Positions 1-10,036 are shown, counted from the first letter of the stretch. The stretch: DNA of 64,000 nt from Ignavibacteriales bacterium (GCA_021740915.1 JAIOYW010000001.1:248001-312000); one strand, 5' to 3'. Notes: generated from the sequence alone by a model not told the origin. Program-made: numbers and translations.

Positions 1-91
1 TCTCCTCAAGTTCATCTCTCTCCGTAATTACTATAAGAAGTTCTACTATCAGAACCACGTATAGTATGAAGTAGACCATACTTTTCTTCAT
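1..91 (-). CDS. Partial single-TM protein, GldM-like position (5' end only)
   Basis: Only the first 30 codons are in the window. They start with ATG at position 91, and the frame runs open to the edge. The visible residues (MKKSMVYFILYVVLIVELLIV, then a charged ITERDELEE stretch) form one N-terminal membrane helix followed by what should be an extracytoplasmic segment. The gene lies 24 bases downstream of the two-helix protein at 116-661 and in the same direction, so they probably share an operon. One N-terminal helix followed by a periplasmic part is the topology of GldM/PorM, the partner of GldL. That assignment is an inference from topology and position only. It could equally be an unrelated membrane-anchored protein. 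Confidence 0.5.
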   Translation of the reverse strand, partial: MKKSMVYFILYVVLIVELLIVITERDELEE

Positions 92-115
92 TGCACGTTC
101 CTCTTAAATTTCTGT

Positions 116-661
116 TCAGTGTTTTAACGAATCTTTTAGACTATTTAATGCATCCAGATTTTTCTTCTGTATTTCTGTAATTTTTAATGATATTTTCTCA
201 TACCTGTCGAGATATCCCTCGATCATTTTTAATTCTTCATCGGTGATAGTCTTGAGAACGTTCACTGTGTCTTTAACTTCCTGTGGAGAAACACCAATGG
301 CTTTTTTCATCGGAACAGGTTCTGGCTCAGCATCTTTTGGTGCACCATGACCATGATCATCCTCAGGGGTAAAGAATGTTACTGTCGCCATTAGAAGCAA
401 TAATAAGAACTCAAGAATTAATGCACCTAAGACCCACTGAACAGCTAATTTTCCATTGTCCAGCAAATAGGGATCGATGACAGGAATGCCCTGAACAGCG
501 GCTCCAAGTCCCCTAAGACCGACTATTATAATGAGTAAAGCTGCTCCGACGTAAACCAAACCCATTACGTTGTTGGCAAAACGCGGAATAAATGTGTAAA
601 CCATAAAACGACCAAAAGCAGTTTTCGGCGTATTGGCGCCTGAAGACTTTTGACTTGACAC
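116..661 (-). CDS. Two-TM inner-membrane protein, possible distant GldL-like motor subunit
   Basis: The 181-residue protein has two membrane helices (about residues 34-56 and 74-97) and then a roughly 80-residue hydrophilic, helix-rich tail. Helix 1 ends with an Arg (GLRGLGA) and helix 2 carries a Glu in its middle (ALILEFLLLL). A buried Glu in the second of two helices plus a cytoplasmic helical tail is the layout of GldL, the proton-channel subunit of the gliding/type IX secretion motor. I see no clear sequence match to GldL, so this is an analogy. The start is GTG at 661, chosen because GGAGG lies six bases upstream. The next gene (1-91) has a GldM-like topology. It is otherwise a conserved hypothetical membrane protein. 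Confidence 0.65.
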   Translation of the reverse strand: MSSQKSSGANTPKTAFGRFMVYTFIPRFANNVMGLVYVGAALLIIIVGLRGLGAAVQGIPVIDPYLLDNGKLAVQWVLGALILEFLLLLLMATVTFFTPEDDHGHGAPKDAEPEPVPMKKAIGVSPQEVKDTVNVLKTITDEELKMIEGYLDRYEKISLKITEIQKKNLDALNSLKDSLKH

Positions 662-863
662 GGAATACCTCCAGTTTTATTAAATGATAATTAATTAAAA
701 TTCTTGATGCTTTTAATTATAGTTATTATTTTGGTAAAAATAAATATTTGTTTGATTTTTTATTAGCTATTTTTGAAAAAAAATAAATCATACAAACTGT
801 CTTATTTAATATAAGCGATTTTACAATATTTTTACCATTAAATTTGTATAATTCTGTCAATCT

Positions 864-2453
864 TCAATCTTTTTGCGCATCGTTTTCTTCGAACCAGTCA
901 AAAAATTCCATTAGGGCTTCTCTTCTTTCTGGTGAAACATAGTAAAAATTGATTCCCCTGGAATTAATTTCGTAGAATTCCTGGTCGAGAGTCTTTAAAA
1001 TTATTTCCTTTATTTTTCGAATGCGTCTCAAAGGTTCAATTTTCATATCTGTATATATAACTCTTGCCAGATTTCTTGCATTGTTCAATAGATAAAATCC
1101 TGCTAATTTCACCTGTGCAATTCTAACGCCGATAAGTGAAATTTCTTTCTTATGAGTCTCATCACTCTCGACATTTTCTATTGGCTCATCAAGGTTCAAA
1201 AATGCGTGTAACAGCGGAATTAGATTAACAACATTACGGCTAAATGCGATTTCATTTATCTGGCAGAGGTCATGAGCCGCAGTTTCAAGAATAAAGAAAA
1301 CATTATTTTTATTTGCTTCCTGCCCATAATACTTAAAATATTCGGAAATTTTTTCAACTTCGTATGGATTACTTTCTAAAAGTCCTTCTGCAACAATTCT
1401 GTAATGTTCCAGAGTGTTAAATGCAGAGCGAGGAGAACGATCCGAGATGGCAATCCTCAGATATGTGTTGAAATATTGGAAAATGACCTGGAGAACACCT
1501 GTATCGTTATATTTGATAGCTTCAAAAGCAATTAATTCTGTATTGAGTAATACCCCTCCGGCTGCATCCCGAAGTTGTACATGAGATTTTTGAAGCACTA
1601 ATTCATAAAGTCTGAATATTTTTCGTTCGAGCAGAATTTTTCGTTGTTCAATATTATTCATCACGTAAGTTGAATAACTTGAAAAATCCGGATCCATAAA
1701 TTCAGTGCCTGTCCTCTCAAACCATGCAGGGGGAAGATTTTTTTTAACCCCAAGATAAAGAACAGAAATTTCTCGAAGTGTATTCAAACATAACAGAATC
1801 ACAGCTCTATCACCCTGATATATTGAATTCAGCGCAATATCGCCAATAAAGTTTATATCCTCTTTTACATTTTCAATCAGATTAACAGAATAATTAATTT
1901 TATTACGGCTAAGCTTATTGAATACTTTAAAAATCTCAATCTCTATATTTTTAAGAAAAACTGTTGGCTGCATAAAATTGAAAACGTAAATAAAATGCGG
2001 AACAAAGATCAGTAAATTCAATAAAGTGAGAGAGAGAGCCACAGTGATACTGAAATATGGGATAAAATCTTCGCGGATAGTCTGAGTTACAAGAACCGTA
2101 TTGAGAGCAGTAAGAATGAACAGAGTAAAAACCACCACATTCACCCTGTTTCTAACAAATAAATCCATAATCTTGGGAGAATACTTGTTTGCTGCCATCT
2201 GCACTATAATAGCTACCGCCGTAATCTCGATTCCCAGCACGGCCGCAATGACTTCACCCAATCCACCAAGAATGTTAGTAAGATTACCGATATCCGAACT
2301 GAATAGTGATTTAAATATCTCAATATTATGAGCTTTAAGAAGATGATCAATTCCACGGTTGACACTATAAAATAGAATGCTGAAGAACATCAATACAATA
2401 AATGATGTCAGCCACTGAAAATCTTTTAATTTACTCTGCCTGTTATCGCTCAA
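864..2453 (-). CDS. DUF2254-like membrane protein
   Basis: The 529-residue protein has about four N-terminal membrane helices (roughly residues 13-35, 60-86, 103-125 and 132-156), followed by a long soluble helical region of about 370 residues. The stretch around AVAIIVQMAANKYSPKIM matches the family pattern of DUF2254, in which a helix is followed by a conserved 'ASxQFSPR'-type motif. The function of that family is unknown. The soluble part has no motif I recognise. It follows the MFS gene in the same direction with a short gap, so the two may be cotranscribed. The 202 AT-rich bases after its stop hold the promoter region of the next gene and no gene of their own. Confidence 0.6.
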   Translation of the reverse strand: MSDNRQSKLKDFQWLTSFIVLMFFSILFYSVNRGIDHLLKAHNIEIFKSLFSSDIGNLTNILGGLGEVIAAVLGIEITAVAIIVQMAANKYSPKIMDLFVRNRVNVVVFTLFILTALNTVLVTQTIREDFIPYFSITVALSLTLLNLLIFVPHFIYVFNFMQPTVFLKNIEIEIFKVFNKLSRNKINYSVNLIENVKEDINFIGDIALNSIYQGDRAVILLCLNTLREISVLYLGVKKNLPPAWFERTGTEFMDPDFSSYSTYVMNNIEQRKILLERKIFRLYELVLQKSHVQLRDAAGGVLLNTELIAFEAIKYNDTGVLQVIFQYFNTYLRIAISDRSPRSAFNTLEHYRIVAEGLLESNPYEVEKISEYFKYYGQEANKNNVFFILETAAHDLCQINEIAFSRNVVNLIPLLHAFLNLDEPIENVESDETHKKEISLIGVRIAQVKLAGFYLLNNARNLARVIYTDMKIEPLRRIRKIKEIILKTLDQEFYEINSRGINFYYVSPERREALMEFFDWFEENDAQKD

Positions 2454-2473
2454 ATTATTATCCTATCCACTTA

Positions 2474-4039
2474 TCAATTAGAATGCTTTGTCCTAAAGTT
2501 CTTCTTCATCCAGTTTTGTGCAAGAATCAAACCTATTGGGGTAATCATTGCAACAGCACCATATATAAGCCACATAAATTCAGTGTTCATGGCAGAAGGC
2601 TCAACACCAAGAGGACAGTACTGCATTAAAAACCAGCCAGAATACAACCCGGTCAATAATTTAGTCAAAAACCATGGAAATTGCCCCACTCCCATATATA
2701 ACCCAGTCTGGTTCGGTGGTGCAATCTCAGCAATCCATTGAAGGAATCTTGGCTGCCACATAGCTTCCCCGATTGTCATGACTAAAATATAGATCAGGAA
2801 AAGAATAACGTTCGGACCGAGAGTCAATAAAAATGTCGGAGCAGCCATGACAATAGTACCATAAATCATCATTTTATAGATGTTTGCTCTTGCAGTCAGC
2901 CCGGCAACAATGGGAGCGAGGAAGAATATGAGAATAGGATTGATATTAGAGAATACCTCAAAATAATCACTTACAAGGTTTCCTTCAAATGCTCTATTCA
3001 GATAATATGGGATTGTTAACCAATTGTGAGCAAACAATGTTTGAACAGGAATCAGGACAAATATAAAAAATGTGAATCGCAAATCACGGAACGGGTGTTC
3101 CGGACGATTAATAAGAAAGTCAGCTATTCCTGCACCCAGAGCAATTATAGCTGCTATAAGGGCATAATGTGCTTTGTCAGAATATTCAGCAAATATTGGT
3201 GAATATAGAGCCATTATATATCCGATGAGTGATATCATAAATAGTGAAGAAATAAGATAAAGTCTCCAATTATTTATTTTGGTCTTTTCAGGTATCTCAT
3301 CGCTTTGTGGAGCTTCATCTGATATTTTAATTGATGCTGGTTTGTTGACTCGCAGGAGAACTAAGGTAAACAGCAGTGCAGTAAGCGTTAATACGACATA
3401 AACCCAAAATACTGCAGTGACACCGTTTGGTGGAAATTCTGTTTCAAAAGATTGACGTGTAAAAGAAGAAATGAAGCCGGAGAAGAATGCCCCGAGATTC
3501 ATAAAGCCATAAAGAGCTGCATAGGCAATTGCTGATGTCTTCTCATCGGTGTATTTTTTAATACCTGCATAAGCCGCTGGCTGATAAAGTCCATAACCGA
3601 CAACCATGATGAGCAATCCGGCAGCCATAATAAAAAATGAAGGGGAAAACAATCCGCTTCCTGTCCCGAAAGTTCCAGAAATACCCAATAGAATACGCCC
3701 CATCATCATAGCAGCAAGGGCGATAATCAAAGAATTTTTAATGCCTATTTTATCGGAATATCCGCCGAGTAAAAGCATTGAAAAAGTAATACCACCTGTT
3801 ACTAAACTATAGACAATGCCTGCTTCTGTATCTTTCAGTCCCAGGTTCTCCGAGCAAAATTTCCCCAAAATTGTCAGAATTCCAAAATAAACTAATCCTT
3901 CTAAAACGTAAGGAACATTTATCCCCCACAATTCTCTCGGGGCTTTAAAAAAAGCTGAAAATGTCTCACGCAATTCCTGAAATGCATCTCTGATTACATC
4001 AAAAAAGGATTTCTTTTCTGAATCAGTACTATTTTCCAT
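2474..4039 (-). CDS. MFS transporter
   Basis: The 521-residue polytopic protein has the 12-helix-or-more pattern of the major facilitator superfamily. After an amphipathic N-terminus (residues 1-40) comes a helix pair joined by a short loop with the MFS motif-A-like GGYSDKIGIKNS (about residues 98-109). A hydrophilic central loop (about residues 245-255, SDEAPQSDEIPEK) separates the two halves. The late segment GEAMWQPRFLQW recalls the TM10 region of peptide (POT/PTR2) transporters, but the diagnostic ExxER motif of TM1 is not visible, so the substrate is not assigned. The gene is 20 bases upstream of the DUF2254-like gene and shares its direction. Confidence 0.8.
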   Translation of the reverse strand: MENSTDSEKKSFFDVIRDAFQELRETFSAFFKAPRELWGINVPYVLEGLVYFGILTILGKFCSENLGLKDTEAGIVYSLVTGGITFSMLLLGGYSDKIGIKNSLIIALAAMMMGRILLGISGTFGTGSGLFSPSFFIMAAGLLIMVVGYGLYQPAAYAGIKKYTDEKTSAIAYAALYGFMNLGAFFSGFISSFTRQSFETEFPPNGVTAVFWVYVVLTLTALLFTLVLLRVNKPASIKISDEAPQSDEIPEKTKINNWRLYLISSLFMISLIGYIMALYSPIFAEYSDKAHYALIAAIIALGAGIADFLINRPEHPFRDLRFTFFIFVLIPVQTLFAHNWLTIPYYLNRAFEGNLVSDYFEVFSNINPILIFFLAPIVAGLTARANIYKMMIYGTIVMAAPTFLLTLGPNVILFLIYILVMTIGEAMWQPRFLQWIAEIAPPNQTGLYMGVGQFPWFLTKLLTGLYSGWFLMQYCPLGVEPSAMNTEFMWLIYGAVAMITPIGLILAQNWMKKNFRTKHSN

Positions 4040-4100
4040 TTTATTTAGTCCGTAATTTCATGATTTTTAAAATACTGGAAAAATAATAAATCTATATGAT

Positions 4101-6494
4101 TTAATGGGTCCAATCAATTATTTTAATTTCATTTCCGTTTGAACAAAAAATCTGTGCACCCTGATAATCTGTCCTAAATATTTTTGCTCCGACATTATTG
4201 ATCCTGTCTAAGGTCTCATCTGCCGGATGATTATATAAATTATTACGTGAAGAACTTATGACAGCAAAACTCGGTGAGACAATTTTCAAAAACTCTAACG
4301 AGGAACCATATTTGCTGCCATGATGCGAAATTTTAATGATATCCGAATCAAGGAATTCGCCATATTCTTTACAATAATATTCCTCAGCCTCAAAACCAAT
4401 ATCACCTGTGAATAGGATTGAGTTTGTACCATAAACAATTTTAATTAGTCCACTATCATCATTGTTAGTATCAAATTTTTTCTTTTCTGAGTTTAGAATA
4501 AAAATAGCCGCTGATTTTTCCGGTCTTATAACTGCCTGGTTATAATAATTTATCGGAATATTCATTTTTTTTGCCTCTGATTCAAGAATTAAATCTACTG
4601 GGTTTTGATCAGATGATAGTGTTTTATATATGTTTTTGACCTGAACCCCTTTGAGTACAGAGATAATTCCGAGGGCATGGTCCGCATCTGAATGTGAAAC
4701 AAAGAGATAATCGATTTGACTTATACGTGATCGTTTAAGGAATGGCAGTATCATCTCTTTACCTGCATCAGTATAGGTGGTTTTGTTCCCTCCATCGATA
4801 AGAACGTTTGTACCACCGGGAAAATTAATTACAGCACAATCACCCTGCCCAACATCCAGGAAATTTATTCTGCACTCCTTTGAACGGCTTTCAAATTGTG
4901 ATATTAGCTCATTTGAATATATTAGAAATAGCATTCCTAGAATAAATGATGGTATCACAAGTAATTTATTTATTCTTCGATTTTTTGCTAAATAGTAAAC
5001 TGTTATAATTGCGAGGAAATATAGTATATATATGATCCAACTGATCGAATATACTTCAATTCTTTCAACGCCAATATGTCTTAAAGAATCAAGAAATTTC
5101 GACAATAAGTCGATGATACTTGAATTAAGGTGTGCAATTGACACACTTAAAGTGAAACTGAAAAAAGTTATCACTAATGAAATAATTGCAATAGTGACTA
5201 TTAAAAATATTAACGGAATCGCTGCAAGATTGGCAATAAACATCAATGGGGAGATACTATTGAAATGATAAACAACGAATGGAAGTGTTACTATCATAAT
5301 GGAAAAAGTAAGAATCTCGATATTCCAGAAATACTGGAGAATTCTATTTCTTGGAGTAACGCCAATCGTATCTTTTAAAAATGGGCATAAAATCAGGATT
5401 GCTGAAGCAGCAGAAAAGGAGAGTTGAAAGGACACATTATAAAGATCTGCCGGATTTAGTAAAAGTAAAATTAATGCCGAAAATAATAAGGCGTTTATTC
5501 CATCTGATTCACGGTTGCTCAATTTCATGAGAAAAATTGTTATGAACATCATTGATGCACGTATAGCTGGTGGATTCATTCCTGCTAAAGCACAAAAAAT
5601 AGATATTAATACAGCCAGGATAATATATCTCCAGATAATATGGAAACGACTTACAAACGGGACCAAAATCATAAGAATAATTCCGATATGCAGGCCTGAG
5701 ATTGCGAGAATATGACTCACTCCTGTTTCCTGATAAACATCAACTGCCTGATCGCTTATAGACGAACGGCTTCCTAACAATACCCCGGAAATCATCGGAG
5801 AATGTTCAGCAGAATATATTGCTGATATGATTTGTTGAATATCTCTTCTTAAAGAACTGACCATTGCTTCAGGGTATTCTTTAATGTCATCAACAATGTA
5901 GAAGAAATCATCTTTTTGCAGACTTACATAACCCAATAAGTTTTCACGCTCCATATATCCCCTGTAATCAGGCGCACCAGGATTAGAAAAACGTTTGGGT
6001 ATGAAAATATTACCTGAAAATATTACTCTATTACCGACATTTATGTTTTTCAGAATTTTTTCTGCCTTTATACTATCCTTAATGGATAACTGAATATTTA
6101 CGGAGCGAAAATGATAGAAATCCCCATGAATACGGAGTGTATCTATTGATACAACAAATCGGGAATTAAGTATTTTAGGCTCAATGGAATACTCAACAAT
6201 ATTACCTGCTGCTTTAATATTATCAATATTCGCGCCATAATTTGGTATTTTAGCGAGATTCGTTTTTTGGGATGAAGCAATCGTGAACCCGCAACCAAAA
6301 ATTAGCAGAGCAACAAGGAAATTTAATACGCGAAGGTTTCGCCTGCCCCTGCCAATCATATATATTGCTATAGTCAAAAACAGAATTATGCAAAATAGAA
6401 ATATCAAAAGTTCAAAATTGAAAGATATCTTATAGCCCAATATTATTCCTGCGCAAAAATGCATGAAGAAAATAATATTTGGTCTAATCATCAT
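4101..6494 (-). CDS. comEC: ComEC/Rec2 family DNA-uptake channel
   Basis: The 797-residue protein has the full three-part ComEC layout. A short N-terminal membrane segment and OB-like DUF4131 domain occupy about residues 1-200. The polytopic Competence domain follows (about 230-490, with the conserved GVSHILAISGLHIG). A C-terminal metallo-beta-lactamase fold runs from about 545 to 797. The latter shows FLDVGQGDCAV, the metal-binding SHSDADH, a GD pair in FTGDIG, and ISHHGS. ComEC forms the inner-membrane channel for single-stranded DNA in natural transformation. The C-terminal domain is proposed to act as a nuclease on the non-transported strand. The start overlaps the stop of the upstream phosphatase-fold gene by four bases. 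No other competence genes are in the window. Confidence 0.93.
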   Translation of the reverse strand: MMIRPNIIFFMHFCAGIILGYKISFNFELLIFLFCIILFLTIAIYMIGRGRRNLRVLNFLVALLIFGCGFTIASSQKTNLAKIPNYGANIDNIKAAGNIVEYSIEPKILNSRFVVSIDTLRIHGDFYHFRSVNIQLSIKDSIKAEKILKNINVGNRVIFSGNIFIPKRFSNPGAPDYRGYMERENLLGYVSLQKDDFFYIVDDIKEYPEAMVSSLRRDIQQIISAIYSAEHSPMISGVLLGSRSSISDQAVDVYQETGVSHILAISGLHIGIILMILVPFVSRFHIIWRYIILAVLISIFCALAGMNPPAIRASMMFITIFLMKLSNRESDGINALLFSALILLLLNPADLYNVSFQLSFSAASAILILCPFLKDTIGVTPRNRILQYFWNIEILTFSIMIVTLPFVVYHFNSISPLMFIANLAAIPLIFLIVTIAIISLVITFFSFTLSVSIAHLNSSIIDLLSKFLDSLRHIGVERIEVYSISWIIYILYFLAIITVYYLAKNRRINKLLVIPSFILGMLFLIYSNELISQFESRSKECRINFLDVGQGDCAVINFPGGTNVLIDGGNKTTYTDAGKEMILPFLKRSRISQIDYLFVSHSDADHALGIISVLKGVQVKNIYKTLSSDQNPVDLILESEAKKMNIPINYYNQAVIRPEKSAAIFILNSEKKKFDTNNDDSGLIKIVYGTNSILFTGDIGFEAEEYYCKEYGEFLDSDIIKISHHGSKYGSSLEFLKIVSPSFAVISSSRNNLYNHPADETLDRINNVGAKIFRTDYQGAQIFCSNGNEIKIIDWTH

Positions 6495-7390
6495 TCAAAT
6501 GTTTCCATTATTGTATGATAAATATCTGGCAGACTCCTGATATTATCAACAAAATGCTGAGAATATCTGCCTTTGGAGAGTAAAAATGCAGGATTTAAAG
6601 TGTGTGTTTTAATACTGAGGTCTTCATAATTGCCATGATCAGAACATATAAGAATGGATAGGTTTGGAGATATATTATGAAGAATTACATTCAAAAACTC
6701 ATCAAGCTCAGTAGTGAGACGATCTTCCGACTCCTTCAGTCTGCCATGACCAAGATAATCCAAATAAAAATACTCAAAAAGAGTGAAATCATTCACCTCA
6801 GCAATATCTAATAACCTAAAGGCGGCATCAGATGGTGAAATCTCTGGTACATCAATATTTAATTTTGATCTCCAACGGAAATTTGTTAACTCAGCAGAAA
6901 TTGCGTTCCCATTTTTTAAATCATTCTCATCATTTAATCTAACTCCGCTGAATTGAGCCATATGTGCTGTAAAGTTTATTATTCTTCTACCACTTGAAAT
7001 ATAATCGAAAAAGGCTTTCGGATAGGCATTTGCAAAATTAACTTTTAAATGTTTTTCCCTTAGTGAGGTAAATATATTCTTTTGTTCAATTTCTGGCAGA
7101 AGAAGTGAGTAAGGATAAGGGCCGAAATGCTTTCCAATGAATTCACTCGCATTAAAGCCGCAAAATATTGATGTCTGACCCGTGCCGCTTTGAGGTATCC
7201 CAGGCATATTCAGAAGAGCATCGCAAGAAGAAATCCATGCGCTATTGTTGTTTAGTAAGCTATTATTAACGGAGGGTTTTGAGGTAAAATGGCTGTTAAT
7301 AAATTCAAATTGCCTGTAAAAAAAAGGATTGCTCTCATCTTCTCTTCCAAGTCCGAGTCCATCAAGAAAAATCAGCAGGATTTTTGACAT
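6491..7390 (-). CDS. Alkaline-phosphatase-superfamily metalloenzyme
   Basis: The 299-residue protein opens with LLIFLDGLGLG, the first metal-binding Asp motif of the alkaline phosphatase / phosphopentomutase / iPGM superfamily. SGTGQTSIFCG (about residue 68) places a Thr or Ser nucleophile where phosphopentomutase and related enzymes have it. Further metal ligands are visible in YLDYLGHGR (about 211-219) and CSDHGNYED (about 250-258). The substrate cannot be read from the sequence. At this length it lacks the extra domains of phosphopentomutase and of iPGM. It sits between comEC and dtd, with a four-base overlap to comEC. Confidence 0.75.
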   Translation of the reverse strand: MSKILLIFLDGLGLGREDESNPFFYRQFEFINSHFTSKPSVNNSLLNNNSAWISSCDALLNMPGIPQSGTGQTSIFCGFNASEFIGKHFGPYPYSLLLPEIEQKNIFTSLREKHLKVNFANAYPKAFFDYISSGRRIINFTAHMAQFSGVRLNDENDLKNGNAISAELTNFRWRSKLNIDVPEISPSDAAFRLLDIAEVNDFTLFEYFYLDYLGHGRLKESEDRLTTELDEFLNVILHNISPNLSILICSDHGNYEDLSIKTHTLNPAFLLSKGRYSQHFVDNIRSLPDIYHTIMETFE

Positions 7391-7396
7391 ATTTTA

Positions 7397-7846
7397 CTAT
7401 TTAGAGTAAACTGAAATCGTGACCGGTCCATCATTAATAAGAGATACCTGCATCATGGCGCCAAAAACACCGGATTTTATTTTTGATTCGCCAAGTTTAT
7501 TACTCATTGAATCAAGAAAATGGTTATAAAGCAGTATTGCTTCTTCAGGTCGAGCAGCTTCAATAAAACTAGGTCTGTTGCCTTTTCTGGTATCACCATA
7601 GAGCGTAAATTGCGATATAACAAGAACTGAACCCCCAACATCAATTACAGAAAGGTTCATCTTGTCATTACTATCGCTAAATATCCTAAGGTTAGCACAC
7701 TTTTCAGCGACATATTCTGTATCTTCTTTTGTATCTGAATCCTTAATCCCTAAAAAGACTAATAATCCCGACTCAATCTCCTGATAATATTGAGTCTCTG
7801 GAACGCTAATGGAAGCCTTTAATACTCTTTGTATCAGTGCGTGCAT
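7397..7846 (-). CDS. dtd: D-aminoacyl-tRNA deacylase
   Basis: The 149-residue protein is full length for DTD. It hydrolyses D-amino acids (and glycine mischarged on tRNA-Ala) from tRNA and so proofreads chirality. Two family motifs are clear: SQFTLYGD (about residues 78-85) and the cross-subunit motif NDGPVT near residue 137. The gene overlaps the 3' end of prmC by 13 bases, so the two translation-related genes are probably translationally coupled. Confidence 0.95.
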   Translation of the reverse strand: MHALIQRVLKASISVPETQYYQEIESGLLVFLGIKDSDTKEDTEYVAEKCANLRIFSDSNDKMNLSVIDVGGSVLVISQFTLYGDTRKGNRPSFIEAARPEEAILLYNHFLDSMSNKLGESKIKSGVFGAMMQVSLINDGPVTISVYSK

Positions 7847-8697
7847 CTAACAGCCTGAATAACTCTTTCTATATTGCTATGATCCTTAAATACTTTAATA
7901 TCGCAAAAACCATGAGAATTAAATATTTCAGCAATAGTTTCCGACTGACTATAACCAATCTCAAAAAATATTGTACCATTAAGATTAAGAATCCTGTTTG
8001 AAATCTCAATTATTCTTCGATAGAATTTATATCCATCACTTTTGTCATTCAAAGCGATTTCCGGTTCAAATTGTTTTACTTCTATCTGTAAATCCGGATA
8101 ATCGGAGAGAGATATATAAGGAGGATTCGATACAATACAATCATATTTTGACAAAGATTCAACTATTTCCTCAGAGAAAATATCTCCGAGGAGGAACCTG
8201 ACTCTGCTCTCTGTATTATGATTTCGTGAGTTTTCAGCAGCAATTGATAGTGCCTGTGCACTAATATCAATTGCTTCTATTTGAACTTTGTCAATTTCTT
8301 TGGCAAGAGTGATGGCAATATTACCGGAACCGGTTCCAATATCAAGAACTTTTTCAATTTTTTGTTTTGAAAAGTATGATTTGATGTGGTCAATAATCAA
8401 TTCGGTTTCTGGACGTGGAATAAGCACATTTTGATTCACAATAAATTCCAAACCGTAAAACTCTTCGTGACCGAGTATATATTGTAATGGTTCAAACTTA
8501 CCTCTGCGCTGAAGACTCTGCCGATAAGATAATTTTTCATTCTCCTGAATTGGTCTGTCAAATGCAAGATACAATTCCAGCCGCTTCAGACCAAGAATTT
8601 CGGCAAGAAGTAATTCGGCATTTAGTCTTGGTGACTCAATGCCTTTATTTCTTAAATATTCAGTAGATAAATTTATCGCCTCGAGAACAGTGAGCAT
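7834..8697 (-). CDS. prmC: Release factor N5-glutamine methyltransferase
   Basis: The 287-residue protein fits PrmC/HemK, which methylates the Gln of the GGQ motif in release factors 1 and 2 using S-adenosylmethionine. The N-terminal helical domain (about 1-75) carries the usual SPRLNAELLLAEIL segment. The Rossmann methyltransferase domain follows, with VLDIGTGSGNIAI (SAM binding, about residue 117) and the catalytic SNPPYIS (about residue 189). It lies 31 bases downstream of the membrane cytochrome c gene, at the tail of the long respiratory run. Confidence 0.95.
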   Translation of the reverse strand: MLTVLEAINLSTEYLRNKGIESPRLNAELLLAEILGLKRLELYLAFDRPIQENEKLSYRQSLQRRGKFEPLQYILGHEEFYGLEFIVNQNVLIPRPETELIIDHIKSYFSKQKIEKVLDIGTGSGNIAITLAKEIDKVQIEAIDISAQALSIAAENSRNHNTESRVRFLLGDIFSEEIVESLSKYDCIVSNPPYISLSDYPDLQIEVKQFEPEIALNDKSDGYKFYRRIIEISNRILNLNGTIFFEIGYSQSETIAEIFNSHGFCDIKVFKDHSNIERVIQAVRCTH

Positions 8698-8728
8698 TTT
8701 GATTTAAATTTTCGGATCATTCCTTATA

Positions 8729-10036
8729 CTATTTCTCTGCAGCAATACTAATAATATACTCTGCAACTGCTTTAGCTTCATGCGGTTTTAACCCTTGATT
8801 AGGCATAGGGGGAAATTCAGGATTTACTTTAACGGGATTTAAAATAAAAGTTACCAACCCGTCAAAATTGTCTTTATACTTGGGCAAAACATCTTTATAA
8901 GGAGGACCAACTAATTTCACATCAAACTTGTGGCAGGCAATACACCTTCCATTATATATATCAACCCCACTTGATGCATCAGAAATAAGTCCAAGGTCTT
9001 TTTTCAGGTTCGTCTCATAAACAACATAATTTTTATTTAGCTGAGCAAATTGCGCTTTTGTACCGGTATTAAACGCACTCTGTTCTTTAACTATTAATAA
9101 TGTGAAAACCAGCAAAAAAATAAAAATTAACGAGGAGATCGAACTAACAGATCCACTTTTAACCATTGAGTAAAAACCATTCCCTATCAGTAAAATCGAT
9201 AATATAGCAGCCATTGCTGAAAGAAAAGAGTAGGTGGAGAGCGATTGCGTAGGGTTTACAAGCAATGACAAAACAATAAATATTGGTAAAAGAATTAAAA
9301 ACACCAAACCCGATTTGATCGCTTTTTGTATTAGTTCCTTTCCTTCATATTCATCGGATAAAATTTTATCTTTATACATAAAAATATAAAACGCATAAGT
9401 ACCGGCGAAAGCCAAAATAATAAATTGTAGGAAGGAAACTATTCCTGAGAGGTTCAATAAAACACCATAAAAGAATCCACTGTTCCAGATTGTTGAATCA
9501 GCAGAATATTGAATGGCTCCAAAAAAGATATAAGTCGAAAGCAGCAAAAATAATATCGCTAATTTACCTGCTCGGTTCGAAGTATTTAACGATTTTTTAT
9601 AATAATTTTCGGCATCTTCTGTATCGTTATTCGCAGCAAGAATATCAGAAAGGTGAACTGAATGTTTATAAGAATAAACTGAAATCACTCCCCCAATAAA
9701 TAATGCGAGGGATAACAATAGGTATGTCGCAGAATCTGCTCCGCTCAAATGCAATTGCTGTGTATAGGAAAAGATAAGACTTAAAAATGGCACGATACCC
9801 AATCCAAAAGCAAGACTTTTATTGAATGTTACAAGATCAATAAATTGTTTTGAAAACCTGAGATACTTTTTGTCACCCGATATTCCCAGTTTTCTATATA
9901 TAATAGATAAAAATAATGAACCTGTCAGAATACTCATATAAGGCAAGAAAAGCATATAAGTAATTATCATAAGATATTGCATCAGAATCAGGTGATGTTC
10001 TGACTGAGGTAAAACAAGCTTGTCTAAAAAGTTCAT
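8729..10036 (-). CDS. Polytopic membrane protein with C-terminal monohaem cytochrome c domain
   Basis: The 435-residue protein has about eight or nine hydrophobic helices (residues 20-330) and a C-terminal class I cytochrome c domain. The domain has one haem site, CIACH (about residue 364), followed by the usual GPPYKDV and a candidate Met ligand in PPMPNQG. It is the last gene of the act-cox run, 17 bases after ctaB. The membrane part has no family I can name with confidence; it is not CtaA or CtaG by any motif I can see. A role as a membrane-tethered electron carrier or an assembly factor for the oxidase is inferred from position. Confidence 0.7.
   Translation of the reverse strand: MNFLDKLVLPQSEHHLILMQYLMIITYMLFLPYMSILTGSLFLSIIYRKLGISGDKKYLRFSKQFIDLVTFNKSLAFGLGIVPFLSLIFSYTQQLHLSGADSATYLLLSLALFIGGVISVYSYKHSVHLSDILAANNDTEDAENYYKKSLNTSNRAGKLAILFLLLSTYIFFGAIQYSADSTIWNSGFFYGVLLNLSGIVSFLQFIILAFAGTYAFYIFMYKDKILSDEYEGKELIQKAIKSGLVFLILLPIFIVLSLLVNPTQSLSTYSFLSAMAAILSILLIGNGFYSMVKSGSVSSISSLIFIFLLVFTLLIVKEQSAFNTGTKAQFAQLNKNYVVYETNLKKDLGLISDASSGVDIYNGRCIACHKFDVKLVGPPYKDVLPKYKDNFDGLVTFILNPVKVNPEFPPMPNQGLKPHEAKAVAEYIISIAAEK

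Noticed and set aside
8729-10036. Identification of the polytopic cytochrome as haem A synthase (CtaA)
   Set aside because: The conserved His pairs of CtaA helices are not visible, and the protein ends with a cytochrome c domain, which CtaA lacks.
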